Below, in pieces: positions 16,805 to 25,631 of a stretch of 64,000 nucleotides of DNA. Position 1 is the stretch's first letter. Each line of letters opens with the position of its first letter. Source of the stretch: an uncultured Lachnospiraceae bacterium (GTDB lineage Bacteria; Bacillota; Clostridia; Lachnospirales; Lachnospiraceae); assembly GCA_910583835.1 (NCBI GenBank), contig CAJTYM010000014.1:18742-82741 (forward strand), in the 5' to 3' direction. The translations under genes and the position numbers were made by a program. The notes under the pieces are model-generated. The model searched no databases and was not told the origin of the DNA. It was given only the letters and a program-made list of their open reading frames with translations.

Positions 16805-17691
16805 ATGCTGCTCCCCAAATATGTATCAGGAGACTCCGTCTCCTTAAAATTCAGCTTTTTCTTAATGGCGTCAGCCTCCTCATACCCATGGTGGGTAACG
16901 CCATAAATCCGGTCCCTTCTGCCTGTGCGTCTTATCAAATCCAGGCGAAGCAGTTCCTCAACCGCCGCCTCCCACCTGGCAACTGTGCGCGCAGAAGCCC
17001 CTGCGCCTGTAAAATCCCACATACCTGCCTGCACATGGGTTCCTGAAATATCGCGCAGTACGATAATTACACCCTGTTCATCTGAGGCATAAGCCAGCAA
17101 AACCGCCGCCTCCAGGCTGAGGAATCCCTCAGACTCTTTATCCGCCTCCACCGCTGTTTCTGCTTTCACATCCTCTGCCATAAGCGCACGCACTTTGTGC
17201 AGGAACTCCGCCCTGTACCGCTCCCACTTACTCATATTCATGGGCGGCTTAGCAAATTCCTCCACCATCGTTTTCTGGAACTCATTGAGCCTGTGCTGCA
17301 ATTCCCCTTCTTCGCTGTCCAGCTTAATGCTTATCTGGTTCTTGTCAATACAGCCTCTCACATCCTCAAACTCCATACCCGGCAGCAGTATCGCGTCATA
17401 CCTGTGCTTGAGTACCCAGGCGGCTCCCATTTCATTCAGGCTTGCCACACTGTCATAATAATTGTTTGAGAGGATGAAAAGGACATGCAGATTGTAATTC
17501 TGAAACTGCTCTGCCAGATAGTCATAAATGCTTTTGCCAAGCGGAATCTTATACGCATCTACAGAACTGCAGAAAATTTCCCCTTCGCCCAGCCCTATGT
17601 CCTCCAGCAATTCCACAATCGCTTTGACATACCCCGCATCGCCAGACGAATGGCTCACAAATACCTTCGTTTGTCTGTCTTTCGTACCCAT
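16801..17691 (-). CDS. TIR domain protein with C-terminal winged-helix domain
   Basis: A 296-residue protein and first gene of the operon. Residues about 8-135 are a TIR domain: KVFVSHSSGD opens it, the IFCSSVDAYKIPLG loop follows, and the probable catalytic glutamate is Glu87 in SLNEMGAAW. Bacterial TIR domains of this type cleave NAD+ or make cyclic-ADP-ribose-like signals. Residues about 195-285 look like a winged helix (VARWEAAVEELLRLDLI, then VTHHGYEEAD). This gives the protein a potential DNA- or protein-binding half. AGGAGA lies 8 bp upstream of the ATG, behind a clear promoter. The combination with a SIR2 protein recalls Thoeris but the architecture differs. Confidence 0.88.
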   Translation of the reverse strand: MGTKDRQTKVFVSHSSGDAGYVKAIVELLEDIGLGEGEIFCSSVDAYKIPLGKSIYDYLAEQFQNYNLHVLFILSNNYYDSVASLNEMGAAWVLKHRYDAILLPGMEFEDVRGCIDKNQISIKLDSEEGELQHRLNEFQKTMVEEFAKPPMNMSKWERYRAEFLHKVRALMAEDVKAETAVEADKESEGFLSLEAAVLLAYASDEQGVIIVLRDISGTHVQAGMWDFTGAGASARTVARWEAAVEELLRLDLIRRTGRRDRIYGVTHHGYEEADAIKKKLNFKETESPDTYLGSSI

Positions 17692-17760
17692 ATTGCTTAT
17701 CTCCTACTTCCCACTTCAACGTTTTATGCATACATCTATCTCTAAATACATTACTGCTTT

Positions 17761-17789
17761 ATAATATATCATACGACAAAAAAAGACAA
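17761..17789 (-). promoter_or_regulatory. Promoter of the TIR-SIR2 operon
   Basis: Minus-strand TTGTCT (17789-17784) and TATTAT (17766-17761) are 17 bp apart, about 70 bp before the TIR start. No other promoter of comparable quality was seen inside the five genes. Confidence 0.6.
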
Positions 17790-17810
17790 TGCAAAATTTC
17801 TATGAATTAC

Positions 17811-17860
17811 AAAAGCAAACAAGGGATTCCAGCAACATCAATGTGCAGAAATCCCTTGTT
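17811..17860 (-). terminator. Terminator after the ABC exporter operon
   Basis: AACAAGGGATT (17818-17828) and AATCCCTTGTT (17850-17860) are perfect 11-bp inverted repeats, followed on the minus strand by a T-rich stretch. It separates the ABC transporter genes from the TIR-SIR2 operon. Confidence 0.75.
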
Positions 17861-17927
17861 CGCAGCGGTTTACCCAATTTTCTATCTGTTTTTCTATTTC
17901 ATCCCTCTGGCTGATTGTCCTCTTCGT

Positions 17928-20285
17928 TTACTCCGTAATCAAAATTCTTGTATCAACCTTCTTCATTCTTCTTGAGGTATAAAAAGCGCCAAGCGTAAAC
18001 CCTAAACATAATAATAATACAGGTACTAAGATGCCCATAAATGTATATTTGGCGCTAAAATTGGTGATACCCATAACTCTCAAAACCATTCCTAATAAGG
18101 CGTTGTTACATATGAGGCTAATTACGATTCCTATGGCGCTTCCGATTATGGAAATAACGAAAAATCTCAAGGCAAACTGCATTCTTAAACCGAGGGATGT
18201 AAATCCGAAAGCTTTATAGATACCAAAATCCTTCTTCTCTCTTGTAAACACCTTGCTGCAAATCATGAGCGCTACCACTAAAACAAAAAATACGGAAACC
18301 ATATCCACCACCAATACAATGACGACTGACATTTCAGAAATTGTTTTCACGCTGTCTAAAGTGTCGCTCAGTGTCTGGACTTCAATTTCATTCTCATATT
18401 TATCCTCTAAGGCAGCGGCGATATCATCAGCAGTATCTCCATCCGTTAAGGTGTAGTCATACATGGTCATTTCAAAATTGGAATCAAGGCGTTCTGCACC
18501 AGACTGCAGCATTGAAAATTGCATCCCGGCTTTATTTACACTCTGATAGTAACCGACAATTTTGTATTCCTTACTCTCATCACCGGATGAAACTGTGATA
18601 GTATCGCCCAAGGCCACCTCGAAAGAGTCGGCAAAAACTTCCGTAATTACGACTTCATCTTCAGCGGCAGGCGCCGTCCCATTATAAATGTTTACAAAAC
18701 GTTCTGCACTGTCGACCACGTTACAAAGCACGGAAGCGCTTTCAACAGTGAAATCAACGGAATGAAACAAAGAAGAAGATTCAATAGCGGAATGCTCTTT
18801 GATGATATCCTCGACTTCCTCCTTAAGTTCCATGTTTTCACCGTAATCAATCTCTAAATCAAAGGTGAAACCATAAAACTGATTCAGTATGTTGTCCTCA
18901 TCAAAACAAGTCAAAATAGTATTTACAATCATCATAAAGCATATAAGCAGGGCGACAATAATGACTGAACTTACATACTGCTTTAGGTTGGACGTCATCT
19001 GACGGATTGCCATGCGAAGAATCAATGCCTTCTTTTGCATTTTTATGCTGAATTTAAATGCTTTCATCTGGATTTCCCAGCGCTGCAAAATGGCAACCAT
19101 CGGAGAAATCTTCGCAATCTTAATCGTCTTCAGAAGAACAACAATTGCACTTACAAGGCACATAGATACTAAAACTAAAGCGCTGAGCCCCAAAGCTGAA
19201 GTATCAAGGAGCAGAAGGCCGGTAATGCCAACTAATACAGCTGCCAAAACCTTAGCTGCAATGCCGCCAAGCAGGCAGCCAACTGCTCCGGAAATTACCA
19301 AAGCGCTTATGTATTGCACAAGGTAAACAAGGCGTAAATTACTTCCGAAAAATCCTTGTGATTTTAAAATTCCTAAATTCACATAGTCCATTTCTATGGC
19401 TGTCGAAATGTTGTATCCCATGATAATCAAAATAACAATAAATAAAACCAGGGAGAAGATAAACAATACAGCAATAAAGATATTAATGATAATTGAGGAA
19501 TAACTCATAAACTGCAGTTTGGAAACAGTTGTGTTCGCTTTATCAATCATGCCGGCAGTATCATTTAAAAGAGTATTCAATTCATTATCCGACAGATTGG
19601 CATCTCTGCTGCAATATACCTGTACCACATCGACCTTGGACAAATCACTGTCCTTCCCTTCTGCTTTCCGGCAGAATTCCTCAAAATCGCTCTGAGAGAT
19701 AAAGACATTTTTATAACCATTAATCACTGGATTGCCCATCGTTGGCTCTTCCAAAAAGCCTTTGATTGTGTATGTCTTTTGATAGGACTCAGCCTTCACT
19801 TTTACTTGGTCCCCTAAGCTGCAGGAATACTTAGACATAAAAGCAACCGGAACATAGATCTCTCCCTCGCTAAGCTCCTCAGAATCATTCATAAATCCTG
19901 ATAAGTCCCCATTGTAGACATGAAATGGATGATTTTTCCGGTCATAAACCTGGAAATCAAAAACCTGGCCGGCTTTTGCACCAGCTACAGTGACATTATC
20001 CTCCTCGTTGGTATAGACTGCATTTACAACATCTATCTTGTCAATCTCATCTAAATCCGTAACCTTCTCCATATCCTCATCCGTTAAAGCACCGGGAATA
20101 TACCAAAGCATTAAATCACCAATATTGGCATTTTCCAAGGAGTCGCTGATATGGGAATTCGTCTCCTTTGTAATGCCAATGGCAGCTGTAATCATAATCG
20201 AAATGATAAACATTAATATCATAATACTGATGAAATTGGCTTTTTTATAACGTAAATTAGCTTTTATCAATGTAAATATGTACAT
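17928..20285 (-). CDS. FtsX-type ABC transporter permease (MacB/LolE-like)
   Basis: A 785-residue membrane protein with a TM near the N-terminus (about 17-38), a soluble extracytoplasmic domain (about 40-255), and three TMs in the first FtsX domain (about 255-390). A second copy follows: a TM near 435, a second soluble domain, and three TMs near 665-775. This is the layout of Gram-positive peptide/antimicrobial exporters or lipoprotein-related type VII ABC systems. It works with the ATPase encoded 9 bp upstream. The substrate is unknown. No two-component system of the BceRS type adjoins it. The gene ends at a strong terminator. Confidence 0.9.
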   Translation of the reverse strand: MYIFTLIKANLRYKKANFISIMILMFIISIMITAAIGITKETNSHISDSLENANIGDLMLWYIPGALTDEDMEKVTDLDEIDKIDVVNAVYTNEEDNVTVAGAKAGQVFDFQVYDRKNHPFHVYNGDLSGFMNDSEELSEGEIYVPVAFMSKYSCSLGDQVKVKAESYQKTYTIKGFLEEPTMGNPVINGYKNVFISQSDFEEFCRKAEGKDSDLSKVDVVQVYCSRDANLSDNELNTLLNDTAGMIDKANTTVSKLQFMSYSSIIINIFIAVLFIFSLVLFIVILIIMGYNISTAIEMDYVNLGILKSQGFFGSNLRLVYLVQYISALVISGAVGCLLGGIAAKVLAAVLVGITGLLLLDTSALGLSALVLVSMCLVSAIVVLLKTIKIAKISPMVAILQRWEIQMKAFKFSIKMQKKALILRMAIRQMTSNLKQYVSSVIIVALLICFMMIVNTILTCFDEDNILNQFYGFTFDLEIDYGENMELKEEVEDIIKEHSAIESSSLFHSVDFTVESASVLCNVVDSAERFVNIYNGTAPAAEDEVVITEVFADSFEVALGDTITVSSGDESKEYKIVGYYQSVNKAGMQFSMLQSGAERLDSNFEMTMYDYTLTDGDTADDIAAALEDKYENEIEVQTLSDTLDSVKTISEMSVVIVLVVDMVSVFFVLVVALMICSKVFTREKKDFGIYKAFGFTSLGLRMQFALRFFVISIIGSAIGIVISLICNNALLGMVLRVMGITNFSAKYTFMGILVPVLLLCLGFTLGAFYTSRRMKKVDTRILITE

Positions 20286-20294
20286 ATTTGCCTC

Positions 20295-21122
20295 CTACCA
20301 TGATAATGACATAAGCCATTCATTAATCTCTGCTTCACGTTCTTTTTCCTGTTCTTCGCTATATGGAGACAGATTCATTTCACCGACAACGGCGCCATCT
20401 TCAATATAAATGATACGAGTTGCCCTGGAGGCAACATGTACATCATGGGTTACCATCAAAATGCTCTGTCCATAATTGTTAATTTGAGTAAAAAGCCTCA
20501 AAACCTCTTCTGTATTCTTTCTATTTAGGGCGCCCGTCGGCTCATCCGCAAAAATAAGATTCGGCGAATGAATCAACGCCCTGGCTATGGCCGCTCTCTG
20601 CTGCTCTCCCCCGGAAACTTGTGAAGGAAGATGTTTCATGCGCTCCTTAAGCCCAACAGTTTCCAAAAGCTCTATTGCACGTTTATTTACCTCAGCATTG
20701 GTTGTTCCGCCCTTCAGATAACCTGGAACAGCAACATTTTCAAATAAAGTTAAATTGCTTACAAGATGCATTTGCTGAAACACAAACCCAAAGTCGCCGC
20801 GACGAAGCATTGCGATTTGTTTCTCTTTATATTTACTGATACGTTCATCGTTATAGATTACTTCTCCGTCTGTAATGGAATCCATACCGCTAATACAATA
20901 CAACAATGTGGATTTACCTGAGCCAGAAGGACCCATAATCACGGTAAAATCATTCTTGTAAATTTCTAAATTGATTCCATTTAAAACACTTGTCACTTCA
21001 TTTCCATTCTTAAATTGCTTCACCAAGTCCTTCACTACAATAAACGCTTTTCTTCCAACTTCGTTCTTTTTTGTTTTGTTTTTTCCCTTTTCTTTGGTAT
21101 TAACTTTACCCTCATTTTTCAT
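20295..21122 (-). CDS. ABC transporter ATP-binding protein (MacB/LolD type)
   Basis: A 275-residue ATPase with Walker A GPSGSGKST, Q-loop FVFQQMHL, signature VSGGEQQRAAIARAL, Walker B LIFADEPTGAL and the H-switch in MVTHDVHVA. The 25-residue Lys/Asn-rich N-terminal extension (KGKNKTKKNE) is unusual for the family. It energises the FtsX-type permease that follows immediately. A truncated ABC-2 permease lies 31 bp upstream in the same direction, so the original transporter locus held at least one more exporter component. Confidence 0.95.
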   Translation of the reverse strand: MKNEGKVNTKEKGKNKTKKNEVGRKAFIVVKDLVKQFKNGNEVTSVLNGINLEIYKNDFTVIMGPSGSGKSTLLYCISGMDSITDGEVIYNDERISKYKEKQIAMLRRGDFGFVFQQMHLVSNLTLFENVAVPGYLKGGTTNAEVNKRAIELLETVGLKERMKHLPSQVSGGEQQRAAIARALIHSPNLIFADEPTGALNRKNTEEVLRLFTQINNYGQSILMVTHDVHVASRATRIIYIEDGAVVGEMNLSPYSEEQEKEREAEINEWLMSLSW

Positions 21123-21153
21123 TTTCGTAAAATTCCTTTCCTTTTAATAGTAT

Positions 21154-21624
21154 TTATATTTGGTTCTTCTGACATTTTACCAAAAATGTAGCTGCAATTA
21201 CAACTGCAGAAAAGATTGACATATATATCATAAATTGTAACGCATCAGAAAATGTTCCACCATAGACCACAATACTGGCGCCTTTTATAAACCAGGCAGT
21301 AGGCAGGGCACTCCCTATTTTTTGTAAAATATCAGGCATCTCCTCAATAGGCCACAGGCAGCCCCCCAGCATTAAGACAGGCAGATTTATCAATGAAGAA
21401 ATGGCGCCGGCATCCAATTTGCTCTTGGCATGTGTATTGATGGCAATCCCCATGGATATGCAAACCAAAGAAAACAGTAAGCAAATCACAATGACTCTAA
21501 AAATTTCCAGCGCTGTCTGCCCAAAGCTAACTTGCCCAACAAGCGGCAGAACAAGGATTACAACCACAGTTTGCACGACAGAAATTAAAAAGTATGATAA
21601 AAGATGCTGACCTATGATGTCGAC
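21154..21624 (-). pseudogene. 5'-truncated ABC-2 type permease
   Basis: Only the C-terminal part of an ABC-2 permease remains: about five hydrophobic segments, with the conserved LINLPVLMLGGCLWPIEEMP loop near the middle. The coding frame is open back to 21624, where it meets, in the same frame, the stop codon of the tyrosine-recombinase relic. A GTG at 21576 could start a 140-residue fragment but has no good ribosome site. Intact family members have about 370 residues, so roughly the first 200 residues are missing. The break coincides with the recombinase end, so integration or deletion most likely removed them. Confidence 0.8.
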
Positions 21625-22316
21625 TCATAATTCTAGAAGTTCCAATTTTTTTCGTTTTTCTTCACAGGTAGTCTTTGTGTAAATCCAGGTTGTTTCCAAT
21701 CTGCTATGCCCTAACAAGTCGGCCAATTCTGAAATATCACCTACTTTTCTCATATATTCTTTTGCAAACAAATGTCTAAAGGAATGTGGATATACCACTC
21801 TGTAAAATAAACTGTTCTAAACTTTCCCTTATTCCACACTGTTGCAGTACCGCCCTTAACAGCTTCAACTGTGACAAATTTTAATTCACCAATTCTTATT
21901 CCTGTTTGCGCAATAGTTTTCATAATGTAATACATCTTCTTTTTATTATGTATTTCTGCATAGTGAAGCATTTTCAGGTAACATTCTTTGGTAATCATAT
22001 TCTCTAATCCATTAGGGTTCTGCACTCTTTTTGTTTTAACAGCTAATTCCTTATATCCCAACCATTTTAAATAACGATTTATTGATATTATTTTTGAATT
22101 TATACTGGCAACCTTGTACTTTTCACTGAGTTTTTCCTTATAAGATAATATATCTGGCTTAGTAACAATTTCTGGGGCTGTACATAACCATTGATTAATA
22201 TCCGCTACATACTTTGTAATTGTTGTTTGACACAATTCACTTAATTTCATCTCCGCTACATAGACTTCAATCATATCCATAGCTTTTTTTCTCATCAATA
22301 CATTTTCTTTTTCCAT
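21625..22316 (-). pseudogene. Tyrosine recombinase (phage-integrase family) with internal deletion
   Basis: From the ATG at 22316 (GGGGAAGA upstream) the frame encodes an N-terminal SAM-like DNA-binding domain and the start of the catalytic domain, including box I TGIRIGEL with the first catalytic Arg. After NKGKFRTVYF the frame is lost. Another frame resumes with PHSFRHLFAKEYMRK (second Arg/His), LADLLGHSRLETT and the Tyr in WIYT, then stops at 21625. Normal spacing between these boxes implies that some 40-50 residues are deleted. The protein cannot be active as read. It resembles small XerC/D-like recombinases of integrative or invertible elements. Confidence 0.82.
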
Positions 22317-22364
22317 TCTCTTCCCCTTTCTTAATTTGTGGATTACTCTCCCTTTTTGCATCTC

Positions 22365-22390
22365 AAAAAAACAGGCCCCAAAGAGCCTGC
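22365..22390 (-). terminator. Orphan terminator upstream of the recombinase relic
   Basis: CAGGC (22372-22376) pairs with GCCTG (22385-22389), followed on the minus strand by seven T residues. No minus-strand gene lies directly to the right, so it probably ended a transcript that has been lost. Confidence 0.55.
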
Positions 22391-22496
22391 ATTTCATGGT
22401 ATGGTAAATTATAATCCGTAAAATAATTTACCACAAAAATTATACTGAATTTAGCAAAACTTATCAACGCTGTTTTCATATTCTTCCGACTGTCTG

Positions 22497-22524
22497 TTGC
22501 AATCCACGCCTTTTCTGCTATAAT
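22497..22524 (+). promoter_or_regulatory. Promoter of the serine hydrolase gene
   Basis: TTGCAA (22497-22502) and TATAAT (22519-22524), 16 bp apart, lie about 50 bp upstream of the ATG at 22577. The -10 covers an earlier in-frame ATG at 22523, which rules that ATG out as the start. Confidence 0.7.
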
Positions 22525-22576
22525 GAATGTTAAAGGAAACTGTAGAAACGGCAAAACAAAAGAAAGGATTTTTTCA

Positions 22577-23695
22577 ATGAACAAAAAGGGGAAGTATAAG
22601 AAAAAAGTAATTTTAAGCCTGCTGCTTACAATAGTAATATTATTTGTGGCGGCTGGTGTTTGGTATGGGATTCAGATTTATTCCACGCAGAAATTATTGG
22701 GACGGGTAAAAAACATGCCTTTTGAGGAACTTCTGAACGAGGCACTGATGGGCAAAGAAGATGCGGTAGTCACGATTGGCGTTGTGAAAGATGGGCAAAC
22801 GACTTATTCCGTTTATGGTGCGGATGCCAAAGAACTTGCACAGACAGAATATTTATATGAAATCGGTTCTGTTACAAAGACGATGACCGCAGCATTGATT
22901 GCCCGGGCTATACAGGAAGACAAGCTGTCGCTTACGGACACAATTGACAAGTATTTGAAGCTGCCAGCAAAGAAAACTTATCCGACAATTGCCTCCATAC
23001 TGACACATACCTCCGGGTTGGACGATTATTACTTTGAATGGGGTATGTTGTCATATTTGATTCATCCGCAAGAAAATCCCTTTAAAGGGCTTACGGAAGA
23101 CACAATACTGGATGAATACAAACGGGTAAACCTAAAAGAAAACAAAGACTATGGCTTTGAATATTCCAATTATGGCTTTGCCTTGCTTGGACTTGTGCTT
23201 GAGAACGTATATGATGCGGATTATACGGAGCTTATCAATGATTATTTACAAAATGAATTAGGAATGGCAGACACCCATATAGCAAACGGCGATGCGTATT
23301 TTGAAGGCAGTTGGCAATGGGAGGCTGATGATGCGTATCTTTCTGCAGGCGCAGTATACTCTGATATTTCTGATATGCTGCTGTATGCCTCTGCACAGCT
23401 CGACAATGATCCGCTTTTTACGATGTGCCACCAGCGCCTGAAACAAATTAATGTTTCAGACGAATGGGACCGAATAGGTGGTTTTGGTATGGATGAAATT
23501 GGGATGAGCTGGATGATTGACACAGAAAACGGCTTTATCTGGCACAATGGGGGAACAGGCCTGCATACCAGTTACCTTGGTTTCTGTCCAGAAAAGAAGA
23601 CTGCTGTGGTGATACTGTCCAATTTGAGTATGGAGGAAGATATTCCAGCGACAACGCTTGGATATAAGAAACTGCTGGAAATATCCTGTGAATGA
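22577..23695 (+). CDS. Membrane-anchored beta-lactamase/PBP-like serine hydrolase
   Basis: A 372-residue protein with one N-terminal TM (about 11-30) and an extracytoplasmic class-C beta-lactamase fold. The catalytic triad motifs are S98-V-T-K101, Y196-S-N198 and H323-N-G325 in place of the usual KTG. This pattern is typical of esterase- or D-aminopeptidase-like members (PF00144) rather than true antibiotic-inactivating enzymes. It may hydrolyse a cell-wall peptide or ester. It is monocistronic with its own promoter and AAAGGA ribosome site, between the recombinase relic and a convergent protease gene. The substrate is unknown. Confidence 0.9.
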   Translation: MNKKGKYKKKVILSLLLTIVILFVAAGVWYGIQIYSTQKLLGRVKNMPFEELLNEALMGKEDAVVTIGVVKDGQTTYSVYGADAKELAQTEYLYEIGSVTKTMTAALIARAIQEDKLSLTDTIDKYLKLPAKKTYPTIASILTHTSGLDDYYFEWGMLSYLIHPQENPFKGLTEDTILDEYKRVNLKENKDYGFEYSNYGFALLGLVLENVYDADYTELINDYLQNELGMADTHIANGDAYFEGSWQWEADDAYLSAGAVYSDISDMLLYASAQLDNDPLFTMCHQRLKQINVSDEWDRIGGFGMDEIGMSWMIDTENGFIWHNGGTGLHTSYLGFCPEKKTAVVILSNLSMEEDIPATTLGYKKLLEISCE

Positions 23696-23749
23696 GAGCT
23701 TAGCGCTGGATAGTTTTCACACATCATTGTACAAATAAAACGTTCCAAC

Positions 23750-25459
23750 TTACCCCGGCAGGCTATCCCTCAGGCAGAGCACTCCCCAGCCTAGGGCCTG
23801 GTTCGGATACTCCGGCAGGATCGGCAGCTGCCTTGCGCCCCTTATCAGGTATGCCTTGACTTTTTCGCCATACAGATAAGGGTCATTCCCCTCCACAACT
23901 CCCCACTGCATCAGCAGAGCCGCGCTGCCCGTGACAAACGGCGTTGCCATGGAGGTCCCGCTGCGCACCGCATACCCGCCGCCAGGCGCTGCTGAATTGA
24001 TGGACACGCCGGGCGCTGCCAAATCCGGTTTAATCTGGTTCGTCTGCCTCGTATAACCACGTCCGGAAAACTCAGCCAGACGATTATATCTGGAATCATA
24101 AGCTGCCACAGAAATCACTTTTTCCGCTGTGGATGGGATTGTCAGCGTCGTCTCCTCCACCGGATAGAGAAATCCAGTTCCCTCGTTCAGTACCGTCTGT
24201 CCTGGAAGCCACAAATCATAATTTCCCCGCACAATCCGTTCCGGCACAAGCACCACCCGCCAGATTCCAGAATCAATATAAGAAGAAACTGGCAGAAAAT
24301 CAATATAAATTTCCTGATAAAGATTATAAGGGCTCGGCTCCCCATAATAGAGCAGAATTTCCGTCTGTCCCATCACAAATCTCTGCGGACCCTGAATTTG
24401 GCGGATGGGTCCTATCCGCCTGCCGGAAGGATGTTCCAGCAAAATGTCATATTGGTCGACATAGGATTTCCAAACCTGCAGGCTTAAAGCCGTCTCATAA
24501 TCCCCAACGCCCAGCTCAATCTCCTGTTCCTGACCTTCCACGAGAATTCCCGAGGTATGCCCTCTTGCTGCCCCCTCATTTCCAGTTCCTACTGAGATAG
24601 TCGTTTTCCAGTAATTTGACATGTCATTGATATAGCTCTCCAGCAATGCTGTCCCGCTGTGCGAGCCATAATTGTTGCCAAAACTCATATTGACTGCCAT
24701 GGGCATTCTCAGCTGCAGTGCTTTTTCCACAACATAATCCAGAGCTCGCATAAGCTGGGTCGTCCGCGGAAACCCATCCGGCTCTGCCGTTCCCAGCTTT
24801 ACGACCAGCAGCGGGCTTTCGTATGCAACGCCGCGGTTAACGCCACCGGAAGCCCTGCCGTTTCCCGCCGCGATGCCAGCTACATGCGTGCCATGACCTG
24901 AGGTATCGCGGCTGGGCACAAGCCGAAAACGTTCCTGCTCATTTGGCGCGTTTATGGCCTCATTGATTTGCTCCGCCGTAAATTCCCTGTCCAGTGACTC
25001 ATCATACAGCGCAAGAATCCTTGTACTGCCATCTGCATTGCGAAAATCGGGGTGGCTGTAATCAATCCCGGAATCCAGAACCGCCACAATCACCCCTTTC
25101 CCGGTCAGATTATACCTTGCACTCTGCAGCGGCGTGATACAGGATGCCTGTATGCCCTCCCGCACCGCAAAATACAGACGCTTAGGCTTTTCCACATATT
25201 CTACTTCCACCGCATCTGCCACCTCATCCATTGCCGATTCCGGCACATTTAAGATGGCATACTCATTGCTGAGTTCATCCACGCGGATTTGCGGATTCTC
25301 CCGGGATAGCCGCATGATGTCGCCTGAATATTTGACAATCAGCTCCCAGCGTTTCTCCTCTGGCTCATAACCCACGCCAAGATTTAAAGATTTCTCACGT
25401 TCGCGCTCCGTGGCGTCCAAGGCAAGATTCAGCAGGTTCTCAAATTTTTCGCTTTCCAT
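23750..25459 (-). CDS. Subtilisin-like S8 peptidase, Csp-like
   Basis: A 569-residue S8 protease with a complete triad: Asp129 in AVLDSGIDYSHPDF, His189 in SGHGTHVAG and Ser503 in SGTSMATP. It has no signal peptide. An N-terminal region of about 115 residues could act as a prodomain, and a large insert of about 170 residues lies before the serine. Length and layout match the clostridial Csp family, whose spore-associated members activate the cortex-lytic enzyme SleC during germination. Paralogues of unknown role are common, so a germination role is only a possibility. The ATG at 25459 is supported by AAAGGAA 6 bp upstream. Confidence 0.9.
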   Translation of the reverse strand: MESEKFENLLNLALDATEREREKSLNLGVGYEPEEKRWELIVKYSGDIMRLSRENPQIRVDELSNEYAILNVPESAMDEVADAVEVEYVEKPKRLYFAVREGIQASCITPLQSARYNLTGKGVIVAVLDSGIDYSHPDFRNADGSTRILALYDESLDREFTAEQINEAINAPNEQERFRLVPSRDTSGHGTHVAGIAAGNGRASGGVNRGVAYESPLLVVKLGTAEPDGFPRTTQLMRALDYVVEKALQLRMPMAVNMSFGNNYGSHSGTALLESYINDMSNYWKTTISVGTGNEGAARGHTSGILVEGQEQEIELGVGDYETALSLQVWKSYVDQYDILLEHPSGRRIGPIRQIQGPQRFVMGQTEILLYYGEPSPYNLYQEIYIDFLPVSSYIDSGIWRVVLVPERIVRGNYDLWLPGQTVLNEGTGFLYPVEETTLTIPSTAEKVISVAAYDSRYNRLAEFSGRGYTRQTNQIKPDLAAPGVSINSAAPGGGYAVRSGTSMATPFVTGSAALLMQWGVVEGNDPYLYGEKVKAYLIRGARQLPILPEYPNQALGWGVLCLRDSLPG

Positions 25460-25487
25460 ATCTGTTCCTTTCTCATTAATTTTCAAA

Positions 25488-25528
25488 CAGCCCAGCCGAT
25501 TGCCATAACAAAGGCAATTGCTGGACTG
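25488..25528 (-). terminator. Terminator after the hybrid kinase gene
   Basis: CAGCCCAGCCGATTGCC and GGCAATTGCTGGACTG form a 16-bp imperfect stem across an 8-base loop, followed on the minus strand by TTTGAAAATT. It lies between the kinase stop and the S8 peptidase start. Confidence 0.65.
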
Positions 25529-25631
25529 TTTAAATATATCGTGCCAATGGAAGAGATATGCACGAAAAACCTCACATTTTACTTGACAAACCCCATGAAT
25601 TTCTTTAATTTCACAGTTATGTCTTCTTTCC

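Noticed and set aside
16205..16906. 233-codon plus-strand frame opposite the TIR operon
   Set aside because: Overlaps two coupled minus-strand genes, and its hydrophobic and basic composition is typical of antisense translation.
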